Part shown: positions 46,120 through 55,551 of the stretch, in pieces
Layout of the letters: the number at the start of each line of letters is the position of its first letter
Numbering within the stretch: position 1 is the stretch's first letter
Assembly (NCBI RefSeq): GCF_013407925.2
Contig: NZ_CP060201.1
Span: forward strand, 4,387,001-4,451,000
Direction of reading: 5' to 3'
Origin: Pseudomonas protegens
GTDB lineage: Bacteria > Pseudomonadota > Gammaproteobacteria > Pseudomonadales > Pseudomonadaceae
DNA: 64,000 bases
Program-made: the position numbers and the translations under genes
The notes under the pieces: generated by a model
Told to the model about the DNA's origin: nothing
Database searches by the model: none
Seen by the model: only the letters and a program-made list of their open reading frames with translations

Positions 46120-47634
46120 CTAATTGGTTTTCCAGTCGACCGCCGCTTCGAACGCCGCGGCAGCCTGGTAAATCGTGCCTTCTGCATAGTGCTTGCCCAC
46201 CAGCATCAGCCCGACAGGCAAACCCTCTACCAGGCCGCAGGGAATCGACATGGCCGGATGGCCGGTGATGTCCTGGGCGGAGGCATTGCCGATCATTTCC
46301 AGCGCGCGGGCCACGTACTCGGTGATCGAGCAACCCGGCTCCGGGTGGGGTTGGGCAATGATCGGGACGGTGGGCATCACCAGCAGGTCGTAACGGCTCA
46401 ATGCCGCGTCATACGCGCTGCGTGCCAGGCGCCTGAGGTTTTGCGCCTTGGCATAGAAATGACCGTGGTAGCGGTCCAGGCCGTATTGCCCGACGAACAT
46501 GCACAGTTTGAGAGAGGCGCTGAGGTCATTGGCCTGCTCGCGCCATCGGGCTTGCTTGTCCAGCAGCCCGAGGTCATACAGCCCTTTCCAGTTAAAGCCG
46601 GCCCCATTGCCGTGCATCATCTGCATCGTCAGGCCTTCACAGCCGATGGGGTGCCACAGCGAACCGGCAATCTTGTGTTCGGGCACCGACACCTCTTCGA
46701 CGTGCGCGCCCAGCCGCGAAAACGCCGCGATGGCATTGCGTACACAGGCGGCCACGCGCGGGTCCTGGTTGGCCAGCTCAAAGCCTTCGCGCAGGATGCC
46801 GATCCTCAGCCCGCTCACACCACGCTCCAGGTAATCGCTGTAAGCGTCGACCTGGGGCGCGGCTTGGCGCGGATCGAGCCCATCGGCTCCCGCCATGACC
46901 TCCAGCATCAACGCGTTGTCCCGCACGTTTGCGCTGATGGGGCCGGCATGATCGATAGTCGCCTCGATGGCCATGATCCCGGTGTAAGGCACCAGCCCAT
47001 GGGTCGGCTTCATTCCGTAAGTGCCGCAGAAGGCGGAAGGAATCCGGATCGACCCGCCCTGGTCGCCGCCCACGGCCAGGTCGACCTCGCCTGCGGCCAC
47101 CAGTGCGGCGCTGCCGGAAGACGAGCCACCTGAGGCAAACCCGTGGCGATAGGGGTTGTGCACCGGCGCGGGATCGGAGGTGTGACTGCCGCCCGACAGG
47201 CAGTAGTGCTCGCATGTTGCCTTGCCGAGGATGGTTGCGCCGGCATCCAGCAGTCGAGTGACCACGGTGGCGTCGAAGGATGGAATGAAGCCCTCAAGGG
47301 GCTTGGCGCCATTCATCATGGGGACGCCAGCCAGTGAAATATTGTCCTTGAGTGCGACCGTTTTGCCCGCCAGTTTGCCTTCGCCAGCACCGCTGACTTG
47401 CGTTCGGAAGTACCAGGCGTTGAGCGGGTTGTGTGCACTGGACGGGCGATAGCCCGAGCTGCGTTCGTAGCGTACCGGCGGGATGAAGTCAGGCAGCTCG
47501 TCTATCAGGTCATAAGCGTCGAAGCTTGACTGCATAAGCGCCAGGTATTCACTGGCCTGCTCTGCACTGAGCTGCATGTGCAGGTTGCTGGAGATGTCCA
47601 ATAGCTGTTCGAGGGTGGGACGAACGATTGCCAT
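46120..47634 (-). CDS. Amidase-signature enzyme of the nitrile pathway
   Basis: A 504-residue amidase-signature hydrolase that would convert the amide made by nitrile hydratase to carboxylate and ammonia. The catalytic lysine is in [12 protein letters not shown] and the cis-serine/nucleophile pair in [36 protein letters not shown] follows. The N-terminal helical extension (about 65 residues) is typical of enantioselective amidases beside nitrile hydratases. The ATG at 47634 has AAGGA upstream; longer frames are not supported. Confidence 0.9.
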   Translation of the reverse strand: MAIVRPTLEQLLDISSNLHMQLSAEQASEYLALMQSSFDAYDLIDELPDFIPPVRYERSSGYRPSSAHNPLNAWYFRTQVSGAGEGKLAGKTVALKDNISLAGVPMMNGAKPLEGFIPSFDATVVTRLLDAGATILGKATCEHYCLSGGSHTSDPAPVHNPYRHGFASGGSSSGSAALVAAGEVDLAVGGDQGGSIRIPSAFCGTYGMKPTHGLVPYTGIMAIEATIDHAGPISANVRDNALMLEVMAGADGLDPRQAAPQVDAYSDYLERGVSGLRIGILREGFELANQDPRVAACVRNAIAAFSRLGAHVEEVSVPEHKIAGSLWHPIGCEGLTMQMMHGNGAGFNWKGLYDLGLLDKQARWREQANDLSASLKLCMFVGQYGLDRYHGHFYAKAQNLRRLARSAYDAALSRYDLLVMPTVPIIAQPHPEPGCSITEYVARALEMIGNASAQDITGHPAMSIPCGLVEGLPVGLMLVGKHYAEGTIYQAAAAFEAAVDWKTN

Positions 47635-47825
47635 GGTTGGGCTGTCCTTATCGTAAGTGGCCGAAGAGCACGGCGTGCTCATCAACATCAGTGGGGCCTG
47701 GCGCTCAAGATAGTCCGAGCCTGCTGGCGCAGGCTTGGTTGAAAAAGACATCGACTTGGCTGAGCCGGACACCCCGGCATCCAGGCGCACCGTGGTGTGC
47801 GCTGGCGGTCCGATGAGGCCTTGCT

Positions 47826-48692
47826 TCAAAAAATCCGCGCGTAACGCAGGTTCACCCGCAAGTTTTCCTGGGTGCCGTTGTCCACCGAGAGGTCCTTGCC
47901 CAATTGCAGTTGGATCTGGTCCTTGGGGGTGACGAATTGGGTGGCGGTAAGGCGCAAGTTGGTGGTGCCCAACTCGTTATCCTGATTGACGTGTTCGATG
48001 TTCGTCTCACCTCCCCAGGTGCGTCCGAAGCCGATGCCGAACGCGGTGCTGGCGTTCGGCATGTAACGCCCCATGATCTGTGCTGCGTAGGAGACGTCCT
48101 GCTTCATGCGCTCGGCATTGGCGGCGTAATCAGTGTTGTCTCCATACCAGGTGGCGCCGCCTACCAGGTCCACGGCCCATTGTTCTGTGAAGTGTTTGAC
48201 GTAGGCACTCTGCAGTTCGAATTTCCAGCGGTTCTCGCCGATGTTGAGTGCATCGTCCTTGTCATACGTCCCCGTGGGCACGTACAGATACGGGGCGATG
48301 CTGAGCGTGTCGCGGGCTTCGTTGAGCCGCCACTTGACCGGGGCGGTGAGGATCAGGTCGCCAACGCCACGGGTGCTGCCCAGTGCTGAGGCGTCAGCCG
48401 CGCTGGAGACGTGGCCGAAAGGCAAAAGAAATTGCGGGTCGATGGTGACGGTGTCGCTGAGCGCGTAGACATGGATCAGCCGCAGGATGCCGACGTCCGA
48501 GCTCACCTTGAAATCGGAGCTGACCTTGTGTCCGTTGGCATAAGCCGCGTCTGTGGTGGCGTGCTGGTAATAAATCGCCCCGATGGTGGCGCCGACCGGG
48601 TATTGCTCATAATCGCCGGGCGCAACTTCACCGGCGCTCGCGTGTAGCGCTGGTAACAGGGAGCACAGGGGCAGCAGGCGGATCTTGTTCAT
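47826..48692 (-). CDS. Outer-membrane channel-like protein (MetA-pathway phenol degradation family)
   Basis: A 288-residue beta-barrel protein with a signal peptide ([15 protein letters not shown]) and a C-terminal strand ending [10 protein letters not shown], with the terminal phenylalanine needed for outer-membrane insertion. The pattern ([45 protein letters not shown]) is that of the MetA-pathway transporter-like family seen in aromatic catabolism operons. Its place between oxdA and the amidase gene suggests uptake of aldoximes or nitriles. AGGAA precedes the start. Confidence 0.82.
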   Translation of the reverse strand: MNKIRLLPLCSLLPALHASAGEVAPGDYEQYPVGATIGAIYYQHATTDAAYANGHKVSSDFKVSSDVGILRLIHVYALSDTVTIDPQFLLPFGHVSSAADASALGSTRGVGDLILTAPVKWRLNEARDTLSIAPYLYVPTGTYDKDDALNIGENRWKFELQSAYVKHFTEQWAVDLVGGATWYGDNTDYAANAERMKQDVSYAAQIMGRYMPNASTAFGIGFGRTWGGETNIEHVNQDNELGTTNLRLTATQFVTPKDQIQLQLGKDLSVDNGTQENLRVNLRYARIF

Positions 48693-48783
48693 TGTTTATT
48701 CCTCGCGCAGCCGGACCCGGCCACCCGTGAAAGGGTGGCGAGGAGGCATGAGTTGGGGGGAGGGGGTTAAACGTCGTTGGCGC

Positions 48784-49842
48784 TCAGGTGCCCGGCGCCC
48801 GCGCGTCGCGCAACAGGCCGGTCTGCGAGTGACAGTTGATGTACTCGAATACCTGGCTCTTGGCGTCCGACACGGACACTTCGTGGTATAGCCTCAGCTT
48901 CTTCAGGCCAGCGGCCACGCGAAAGAACGTCACGAAAATGCGCAGGTGAGTCGGGTGGGATTCAGCCCAGCGTTCGAGTTTTTCAACCGAGCGCCAGTGA
49001 CCGATGTTGTAGCTGACGTCGAGAAAGTTGCCGTCCAGGTCGATGTTGCGCACGAACCTGTTGCTGTAGCAGCCCAACGGTTGGCCGTTGTCGCGCAGGA
49101 AGTCCATGCCGTCTTGCAAGGTGGGCAAGATTTCGTCGAGGTAGAGCGAGCGTTCGTCCGCCTCGGCATCCGCCCAGTCCTGGCCCGAACGAATCAGCGT
49201 CAGGTTGTCATGCCCCAGGACCACCACCCGTCCGCCTTTGGCCGGGTCGCCGGCGATCACTTGCAGTTCACCGGTAGGTTTCATCCAGTCCGTTTGGGAG
49301 ATCGGGAAGCGGTCGCGCATCGAGCCCCAGTAACCGTGTTCTTCGATTTCCCCGCTGGTTGCATCCATGACCGCGCCGACACCGGGCAGGTTGTCCTGAA
49401 AGGCGTACAGCGTCTCGAACTGCTCGGCGCGTGGTGCGCTGATTTCCCGAAAATAGCCAAGGCCTTCGTTGAGGCGATCCGCTGACGCCCACCAGTCGTT
49501 CACCGGCGCCGAGCGCAACCAGCGACAGTGCGCAGCAGGGTCTTTCCAGTACCCGACCACGATCAAATTCTCAAAGCCGCTGCTGTCGGTGTGGTGGGTC
49601 AAATCATGGTGCTGCGGGCCATCGGCCAGGCTGAAGCTGCCGACAATGTGACGCATGGCCTGCAGTGCGGCTTCGCGCTGGGCCTGGCCTCGATACTGCA
49701 CGCCGAGGTAGGCCATCACCACTTGTTGCAACTGCTCGTCGGCCCGTGCCACCCACATCGCAAAGGGCGGTTGGTAGTCTTCGGGCACGCGGCGCGACAG
49801 GCTGCGTGGGCATTTGAGATGTCTGTCGATTGCGGATTCCAT
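48784..49842 (-). CDS. oxdA: Aldoxime dehydratase
   Basis: A 352-residue heme enzyme that dehydrates aldoximes to nitriles, the first step of the cluster. It has the same length as, and close similarity to, OxdA of P. chlororaphis B23. His299 (in THLRIF) is the proximal heme ligand and His320 (in LRLYHEVSV) the catalytic histidine in that enzyme, and both are present. AGGAG precedes the ATG. It is the first gene of the operon, 555 bp from the divergent AraC regulator. Confidence 0.94.
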   Translation of the reverse strand: MESAIDRHLKCPRSLSRRVPEDYQPPFAMWVARADEQLQQVVMAYLGVQYRGQAQREAALQAMRHIVGSFSLADGPQHHDLTHHTDSSGFENLIVVGYWKDPAAHCRWLRSAPVNDWWASADRLNEGLGYFREISAPRAEQFETLYAFQDNLPGVGAVMDATSGEIEEHGYWGSMRDRFPISQTDWMKPTGELQVIAGDPAKGGRVVVLGHDNLTLIRSGQDWADAEADERSLYLDEILPTLQDGMDFLRDNGQPLGCYSNRFVRNIDLDGNFLDVSYNIGHWRSVEKLERWAESHPTHLRIFVTFFRVAAGLKKLRLYHEVSVSDAKSQVFEYINCHSQTGLLRDARAPGT

Positions 49843-50397
49843 CTTGAGCTCCTGGTTATTTTCATTCAGGCCTACGGGTGGGCGTCAGTGCTTCGGCGAC
49901 GGGCCGCGCTTGGCGGCCTGTCGTCGGTGCAGCAGCTTCATGGCTCCCCACTCAATCAACCAATAAGCCGACTCTTCAGGCATGAGGTCGCGCCTCTGCA
50001 GAAGCCAGGAGCAATCAGCCAATCGTTGTGAACACGGTCGATGCATGGCATGCCTCATCAGCGGGATATGAGCTGCTGTGAGGTGGAAATTAGGCTGGGC
50101 GGTGAGGGAGCGCTTGGTTCGCCGAGACAATCGTTTGGTTGGCAAAGACAGGGTGGCGACTGACGCTCTACCCATGACCTGCCTTGGTGCGCCGCTGCCG
50201 ACGGTTGGCGTTCTGTGCCTCTAAATGGGCGGGACCAGGGCTTCAAAACTCGCGGGCGGGGAGGCCACCTCGACGAGACATCCGCGGTTGGACCTCAAGG
50301 ATGCGCGCCACAGTGCTTGGCCTGCTAATTGCTTTGGGTTGCGAATTGCTTACACCTTCTTGAGCTCTAACTGCACCGCTGTACCGAGGTCCGTGCC
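49843..50397. promoter_or_regulatory. Control region of the aldoxime-nitrile operon
   Basis: 555 bp between divergent oxdA and its probable AraC regulator. A short frame at 49885-49983 on the minus strand (32 codons, MPEESAYWLIEWGAMKLLHR start, weak GAGG site) could be a leader ORF but has no other support. Two copies of CAATCGTT (near 50026 and 50129) might be AraC half-sites; this is only suggestive. Confidence 0.4.
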
Positions 50398-51333
50398 ATG
50401 AACCCAAGCACTCAGTATTCGACCCTTGCCGTTCCGGCACCGCGTCGCTTTGATTACTGGAAAGAAGTGGTCTGTCGCCATTGCTTGGCGGCAGATAGCA
50501 AACCCTTGTCTCAGGGCAGTTTCGACGGTGCGCTCAGCATCAATACCCTGGGCGAACTGGACATCTGTTCCCTGTCATCGCCACTGCATTACTGGGAGCG
50601 CTCCGAGCGGCACCTGCGCAGTGGTCCGGCCGAGGACTTATGGTTGGGGTTCGCCCGAAATGGCCATGGCCAGATTGAACAAGGCGGAAGAAAAGCCAGC
50701 CTGAGCACGGGCAATCTGTTTCTTTATGACGCAACTCAAGCGTTTCGATTCAGCCTGGGTGGTACCGAAAACCACTTGATCCGCATTCCCCGAGCCTTGC
50801 TGACCGAGCCTCTGCCGCGTATTGCGGAACAGACCGCGATGGTCCTCGACGACCGGCGCCCCGGCGTTATCCCGCTTCGTGAAATGTTGCGTCAGGTGGC
50901 CAGCACGCCGGCGTCGCTGCAGGGGGAGCGCGTTTCTAATCGGTGTTCAAGTGTATTGCTTGACCTGCTGGTGATGAGCCTGGAGCTTCAGGATCTGAAT
51001 GCAACTCATCAGGAGCTGGACCTCTACGCTCGCATCATGAAGTACATCCAACGCCACTTGAGCGAGCCGGATCTGTCGATTGAACTCATCGCGCAGGCCC
51101 ACAATGTGTCCACCCGGACCGTCACGCGCGCCTTCGCCCGCTACCAGAAAACCCCTGTCGCGGAAATTTGGAAAGAGCGCCTGAATGCCAGCCGTGAAGC
51201 GATTGAACGCGGGCATGTACGCAGTGTGTCCCAGGCCGCGCTGGACTTCGGGTTTTCTGACTTCTCTCATTTCAGCCATGCATTTCGCAAACGATTTGGC
51301 GTTGCGCCCAATACCCTCTTGCGTCGAGATTGA
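50398..51333 (+). CDS. AraC-family regulator of the aldoxime-nitrile operon
   Basis: A 311-residue regulator with an N-terminal AraC-binding-like domain (RRFDYWKEVVCRHCLAADSK, WLGFARNGHGQIEQGGRKA) and two C-terminal helix-turn-helix motifs (DLSIELIAQAHNVSTRTVTRAFARYQ and VSQAALDFGFSDFSHFSHAFRKRFG). This is the NitR/FeaR-like architecture often controlling nitrile or aldoxime genes. It is transcribed away from oxdA and is the last chromosomal gene before the mobile element. Confidence 0.88.
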   Translation: MNPSTQYSTLAVPAPRRFDYWKEVVCRHCLAADSKPLSQGSFDGALSINTLGELDICSLSSPLHYWERSERHLRSGPAEDLWLGFARNGHGQIEQGGRKASLSTGNLFLYDATQAFRFSLGGTENHLIRIPRALLTEPLPRIAEQTAMVLDDRRPGVIPLREMLRQVASTPASLQGERVSNRCSSVLLDLLVMSLELQDLNATHQELDLYARIMKYIQRHLSEPDLSIELIAQAHNVSTRTVTRAFARYQKTPVAEIWKERLNASREAIERGHVRSVSQAALDFGFSDFSHFSHAFRKRFGVAPNTLLRRD

Positions 51334-51394
51334 GATGGCTTGCGAAGCAGATGTGTGACTGACGCAGCGACGAGTTGATTCGCCTGGGAGGTAG

Positions 51395-51439
51395 ACAGCC
51401 AGAAACAAGAAAGCCCGCACTAGGCGGGCTTCTTGAGGT
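51395..51439. repeat. Left attachment-site repeat of the integrative element
   Basis: A 45-bp sequence identical to 63413-63457. It contains an AAGCCCGC/GCGGGCTT hairpin, the tRNA-Met terminator. Imperfect similarity continues to about 51502, including GGTACTTGGTGG and TTGAAC, which look like a degraded copy of the tRNA 3' end. This marks the left boundary of the element. Confidence 0.85.
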
Positions 51440-52320
51440 GATTCACAGACTGCTGTAGACATCTATGGATCGGTACTTGGTGGTACACAGTCATTTGAAC
51501 TGGGTGGTGAAGTGACTGTATTTAAAGGATTTTATTTGATGTGTATTTGTTGGGGATACAACAGGGGATACACAGTGCTATCTGCTGGGCCTGTTTTGAT
51601 TGTTTTTTGAACAGTGTCACTACTCACAGCCGAAAGCCCCCCCCTCCCATTTTTCCCGGCATTGCGAACGAAGGGGGGCGAGCGGTCTAGACGCATAGAG
51701 CCCCAGACTTTTTGCTACCCCCTGGGGTGGTCTTTTTTGGCGGGCCGTTCATGCCGGGAGGGATGCCGATAGACCTCCGTCGCTGGTGGCATTACCCCTA
51801 AACGGGGTGCCGGGGGGGAGTGCTAACCCTTACCCCTCACAAACCCGGTGTTCTTGGTGTTCTTGGTGTTCCTAAAGCGCTGTAAGCCTTAGTCCATAAG
51901 GCTTCCAGCCATGGAACACCAACGGGGGAACCGTAGAACACCAAGCAACCAGAACACCAATGGTGTTCTCTGATCATAGGATGATGTGAGGGGATGGGGT
52001 GACAGGATGTATGGAGAGTCGGCCCGCAGGGAAGTGGCCAACAGGAACCATGGAGCCGTATTGAGGGAACACCTATCAGACCCGGCTGGACGTAATGGGT
52101 TGAGTTTCCCCCGGCATCCTTGCCGCATCGTAGGACATGATCAAGGGCGGTCTTGAGATCGAGGCGTCAGGTCGCAATGACATCCTACTACCGCTGCATG
52201 GAGTCAAACGTGCGGAGCCCAAGCTTGTGCAGCAAATGACCCACTCACTGGCCAGCGATCAGGGCAAAGTCACCGTGACCCGTGAGCGCGACGGCAGGGC
52301 CAAACTGAGCTTGGAATGCA
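51440..52320. other. Gene-poor left end of the element: arm-type repeats and iterons
   Basis: About 880 bp without a well-supported gene. It holds two GGGGATACA repeats (51552-51560, 51564-51572) that recur near the right end, T-rich and C-rich runs, and the iteron cluster at 51847-51968. A plus-strand frame from 52137 (MIKGGLEIEASGRNDILLPL start) reads protein-like for about 60 codons before running into the relaxase gene; it may be a gene fragment but I cannot identify it. Confidence 0.5.
51847..51968. repeat. Iteron cluster 1 (GGTGTTC), origin-like
   Basis: Three GGTGTTC copies at 9-bp spacing (51847, 51856, 51865), three inverted copies (51914, 51936, 51952) and one more forward copy (51962). 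GCTGTAAGCCTT lies between the groups. The same heptamer and the same 12-mer recur in cluster 2. The layout resembles P4 ori/crr, where the alpha primase binds GGTGAACAG-type repeats. Confidence 0.65.
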
Positions 52321-53271
52321 TTAGCATGGCGCTATTGCCACGTCTGCCTCGGGCATTCGCTTGGTCAAGTCGGCAAGCTGCTTGGCCAGTCGGTCGGCAC
52401 GTTCCTGTTGTCGCCCTGCCTTCAGCAGCGCTATCTCTAATGCCTGAACAACCTCGGCCAGGCTGTCGGCTCGCTTTTCTAATGTGATCTCCAGATCCTC
52501 AAGCGCCCGCTGGGCCAGCCTAAGTTCGACCGCCTGCCGATCCAGAGCCGCCTGCCGCGCATGTAGCGCCTCAGTGGCTGAGCGTTGAAGCTTGTCCTGT
52601 ATGGCCGAAGTCTTGGCCCTCAGCAGCAGCGCCTTATAGTTGGGCGTCTGTATCCCGACGACCGCAGCAGCCAGGTCTGATCGCTCAATTACCGGCTCAG
52701 CAGCGGCGAGCGCTTGGTAATACTGGCCAACCTTCTGATGGGTGGCTTTCGATCTCTCGATGCCGCGAGACAGCCCGAACGGCTTCCCGCACCAATGATG
52801 GAAGTCAGTCTGCATCTTGCGCAGCTTGGCGGCACCACCAAGGAAATCACGCGCAGACAGTCTCTCGTCCTTGGTGAGCGGCACGACATACGCGACAAGG
52901 TGGGGTGTTCTCTCATCCAGGTGAACGGTGGCGCTGACAATGTTCGTGGCTCCATGCCGAGCCTTCAGCCAAGCTATGGCCCGGTCAAAGTAGCCGCCTG
53001 TGTCGGGCATCGTCCCGCCGTGCCGGGTGAATGCCTCAGGGCTGGCGGTGATCAGATATTCAATGCAGAGCACAGCCCCCTTGCGCCTGCGTTCCGGCAA
53101 CTTGGCCAAGACCGAACTGGCAAGACCGGCAGCGGTCGACGCGCCACCAACATGCACATTGGCCGCGCCATTGGAGTTCGGTGTGGGCATCTCTCGAAAT
53201 GTGTGCCGGCCAGATCCAATAATCCCGGCGACCGACTTCAGCTTTTTTGTTCTTAGTATCGTGTAAGGCAT
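52321..53271 (-). CDS. mob: MobV-family relaxase (Pre/Mob)
   Basis: A 316-residue plasmid recombination/mobilisation protein. The catalytic metal motif HLDERTPHLVAYVVPL (HxDExxPH) lies near residue 125, in the relaxase fold; a long coiled coil fills residues about 210-300. It would nick an oriT and allow conjugative transfer by a helper element. The start at 53271 has GGAGG and gives the family N-terminus MPYTILRTKKLKS. It shows the element is mobilisable. The oriT was not located; upstream DNA (53272-53485) contains a CGCTTGTGTAGTGAGTACAC-like region on the minus strand that might be examined. Confidence 0.88.
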   Translation of the reverse strand: MPYTILRTKKLKSVAGIIGSGRHTFREMPTPNSNGAANVHVGGASTAAGLASSVLAKLPERRRKGAVLCIEYLITASPEAFTRHGGTMPDTGGYFDRAIAWLKARHGATNIVSATVHLDERTPHLVAYVVPLTKDERLSARDFLGGAAKLRKMQTDFHHWCGKPFGLSRGIERSKATHQKVGQYYQALAAAEPVIERSDLAAAVVGIQTPNYKALLLRAKTSAIQDKLQRSATEALHARQAALDRQAVELRLAQRALEDLEITLEKRADSLAEVVQALEIALLKAGRQQERADRLAKQLADLTKRMPEADVAIAPC

Positions 53272-53485
53272 GGCAGCCTCCCCGTGCTGAGTGTTCTCAT
53301 CTTCAGCGTGCGGGTGGAGCAAAGGGTGGCACAAGTCCCCCCAAGCGCCGCTTGTGTACTCACTACACAAACTGCGTTTGTCGTTCGCTTCCTGCGGAAG
53401 AAAGCAAAAGCCAACTGCCGCCTCGCCTAACACGGGCTTTATCTGCCATCAGTGAGCGAGCCCAGATGAAACGTTAACAGGTGGC

Positions 53486-54364
53486 TTATATGCTGGGTAT
53501 GGACTTGGTAGGGAAGATTGAGGCGTGTGTCTTAAACTGTAGGGTCAGTGCTGGGCACCGAAAGGAACTCAGTGCGCGGCAATATGTGTCGTGGTCTTTT
53601 ATATTCGGATTGCGAGATGTCGCCGTGTGATCGCTGTCTTGTACTGGAGAGGTTAATGACCTTGGCTCTAAAAAGTTGGTGGACGTATCTGGAGCTGGGA
53701 GCTTGTGCTGTTCAGGTGCTGGATGTGTAAGTTCATTGTTTATTGAGGGGCTGATTTGAGGTTCTGTGTTTGTGCTTTTGGCGAACAAGCTTAAAAATAT
53801 AGACGCGGTAAAGAAAATTACCCCGTTGCGAATAAATGTAATCGCTACGGTTGCTTGATTTGAACGAATATTATTGGTGACTTGAAATCCACTTGCGGCG
53901 TGCCACATTGTCTTGACCGCATCCTGTCCGCCTTCTGCTAGTGTTCGTAGATATTTTGCACCATATCCGAATCGCTCTTTTGGGCGTAATCCATTAAATC
54001 CGATAATGGCGCCAGCTAAAAATAGTGCCATTGATAGCGACGATAGTATCAGTGCGGTTGTTTTTAGTGGGGAGTTTTCTAATCCGTCAAATATGGCCTT
54101 TGTCACTACACTTCCAACAGTGACTGCGATAGATAGCGAGGCTGTGAGTTTGTTGAGTTTTTCGTCTAGCTCCTTTGCACGAGTCCATTCGCTGTCAATG
54201 TATGTTTTAAGTGTGCTTTCTTCAAGATGGCGGATGTCACTGAATTCGGGGGCGTGCTCCCAGTTCTCTAATTGTTTTTGGATTCTGGTGTTGGCAACTA
54301 GATACTTAATTGCGTCGGGAGCGAATTTTAATAGAAGGTTTTCAAATTTTATACGGATGGACAT
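53486..54364 (-). CDS. Three-helix membrane protein encoded beside an ATP-grasp ligase
   Basis: A 292-residue protein of unknown family. An N-terminal charged helical part ends in ELDEKLNKL and is followed by a hydrophobic helix (LSIAVTVGSVVTKAIF), a second helix (LILSSLSMALFLAGAIIGF), a cytoplasmic-type helical stretch with KERFGYGAKYLRTLAEGGQD, and a third helix (FIRNGVIFFTASIFLSLF). The C-terminal 90 residues are Pro/Ser/Thr-rich and probably disordered. The helix pair resembles SLATT-like effector membranes, but this is inference. It overlaps the ATP-grasp gene by 16 bp, has GGAG upstream, and is strongly AT-rich. Export, immunity or pore formation are possible roles. Confidence 0.75.
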   Translation of the reverse strand: MSIRIKFENLLLKFAPDAIKYLVANTRIQKQLENWEHAPEFSDIRHLEESTLKTYIDSEWTRAKELDEKLNKLTASLSIAVTVGSVVTKAIFDGLENSPLKTTALILSSLSMALFLAGAIIGFNGLRPKERFGYGAKYLRTLAEGGQDAVKTMWHAASGFQVTNNIRSNQATVAITFIRNGVIFFTASIFLSLFAKSTNTEPQISPSINNELTHPAPEQHKLPAPDTSTNFLEPRSLTSPVQDSDHTATSRNPNIKDHDTYCRALSSFRCPALTLQFKTHASIFPTKSIPSI

Positions 54365-55308
54365 TGGAGTTCTCCAGCAATCGCTTCGGATATTCCGCGC
54401 CCTGGGCGGTCTAGCCAGCCCCATTCGCCAGTTGGGTTGATCTCGATAAACCAAAACTCCCCTTCTGAATAGGCTAAGTCAATTGCCCCATAGCGAAGAC
54501 CTAAGTCCTTAGTTAGGAGGAAGCACTTTTCTTCAATTGTTGGTGGCAGTGAGAAGGAACGGAAGCTGAGATCTTCTTTTTTTATTAAGCGCCAGTCACC
54601 ATCTATTCCATTGTTGCCTATGTTTATTTCATCGCACCATAATTTATTTCCGATTATGGTCACTCTCAGGTCGATTTTTGATGCGATTATCGATTGGCAG
54701 GTGAGTGGGGCTAAATGAAGAAATTCATCAGCGCATTCAGACCAGGTTGTTAGTGTTGTATAACCGAAGTGTTGTTTTGAGTTTTCGCGAAGCAGTAGTG
54801 TGTCAATGCTTTTTATCGCGATGTTTTCACTTATAAGCTCTTGGATTTTTGCATGCCTATCATTTGTGATGATAGTGGTGGGCACTGAGAATCCTAATTT
54901 TGCTGCTCTGCGTAATTGATAGGGTTTTGATTCTGCTTGATATGTTGCAGCGGGGTGGTTGTACCATGCTGCCTCATCAAAAAGCATTAAGCCTCGCATA
55001 AAAGCACCCCACTGTGATTGCTTCAGTTGCTCCTCTGGGAGCAACGCTTTGTTTGGGGTGTTTCTAAGGAAGGTCGGTTGTCGCCACCATACTGTTTTTA
55101 GAGAGCTGTCAATATGCCAAGAGTGCTGGTTATGACGGCATGTCATAGTGGCTTTTACAGGGTCTACTGTAATCGAGAGGTCGTCCAGTGCATCACGATT
55201 TATTCGCAGAAATGATATGCGCTGATTGGTGAGGTTGTGGCAAATACGATCAGTAGGAAAATCTAACAGAGAGGAAAGAATCAGAACGCTTGGCTTGTTG
55301 TTTGACAT
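54349..55308 (-). CDS. MvdD-like ATP-grasp peptide ligase (putative graspetide macrocyclase)
   Basis: A 319-residue ATP-grasp enzyme. The C-terminal catalytic motif is GAIDLAYSEGEFWFIEINPT followed by GEWGWLDR and ISEAIAGEL, which is the form of graspetide ligases (FLExNPxGQW...). The N-terminal MSNNKPSVLILSSLLDFPTD and WWRQPTFLRN are typical of the MvdC/MvdD type. These enzymes make ester or amide bonds between side chains of a precursor peptide. It begins four bases after a 62-codon ORF that is the likely precursor; an alternative GTG at 55335 would overlap it. AT-rich, horizontally acquired. Confidence 0.82.
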   Translation of the reverse strand: MSNNKPSVLILSSLLDFPTDRICHNLTNQRISFLRINRDALDDLSITVDPVKATMTCRHNQHSWHIDSSLKTVWWRQPTFLRNTPNKALLPEEQLKQSQWGAFMRGLMLFDEAAWYNHPAATYQAESKPYQLRRAAKLGFSVPTTIITNDRHAKIQELISENIAIKSIDTLLLRENSKQHFGYTTLTTWSECADEFLHLAPLTCQSIIASKIDLRVTIIGNKLWCDEINIGNNGIDGDWRLIKKEDLSFRSFSLPPTIEEKCFLLTKDLGLRYGAIDLAYSEGEFWFIEINPTGEWGWLDRPGRGISEAIAGELQCPSV

Positions 55309-55312
55309 AAAA

Positions 55313-55501
55313 CTATTGGCCTTTCTGATCTTCACCGGTTTCTATATCGTTTTTCTTAGTGCTCTGTGCATGTCGTGGATCGTACGCAACAAGCCCTGCT
55401 TCGTTGCGCCAAACGCCTGAATCAAAATCGTAGGTTGCGTCTTCTGGCCCAGAAATATCCCGGTGCTCAGTGGTTTTTGCTTTACGTTGTAGGATGTGCA
55501 T
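55313..55501 (-). CDS. Candidate graspetide precursor peptide
   Basis: A 62-residue hydrophilic peptide directly upstream of the ATP-grasp gene. AAGGA stands nine bases before the ATG. Its middle has ATYDFDSGVWRNEAGLVAYD and its C-terminus is rich in Ser/Thr/Lys and Asp/Glu (QSTKKNDIETGEDQKGQ), the residue types joined by graspetide ligases. A central YD...G..W element recalls the leader/target region of ATP-grasp-associated RiPP precursors. The core region and cross-links cannot be predicted from this sequence alone. A promoter TTGAGC-17-TATTTA is present upstream. Confidence 0.6.
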   Translation of the reverse strand: MHILQRKAKTTEHRDISGPEDATYDFDSGVWRNEAGLVAYDPRHAQSTKKNDIETGEDQKGQ

Positions 55502-55551
55502 TTTTCGATATCCTTATTCATGTTTTAAATAGTCATATGGTGTGTTCTGCT

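Noticed and set aside
49885..50175. 96-codon minus-strand frame in the oxdA upstream region
   Set aside because: No good start or family; only its last 32 codons follow a weak ribosome binding site, which is insufficient to call a gene.
51847..51968. Regularly spaced short repeats considered as a CRISPR array
   Set aside because: The units are 7 bp with a 2-bp spacing and occur in both orientations; no spacers of CRISPR length and no cas genes are present. An iteron interpretation fits better.
52137..52487. Plus-strand frame overlapping the 3' end of the relaxase gene
   Set aside because: The first 60 codons look protein-like but the frame then runs antisense through the relaxase gene, no ribosome binding site was evident, and no family was recognised. 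Kept only as a note in the gene-poor left end.
53548..53730. Small plus-strand frame opposite the membrane protein gene in the AT-rich cargo
   Set aside because: It is antisense to a coupled gene with a better start signal and shows no recognisable features.
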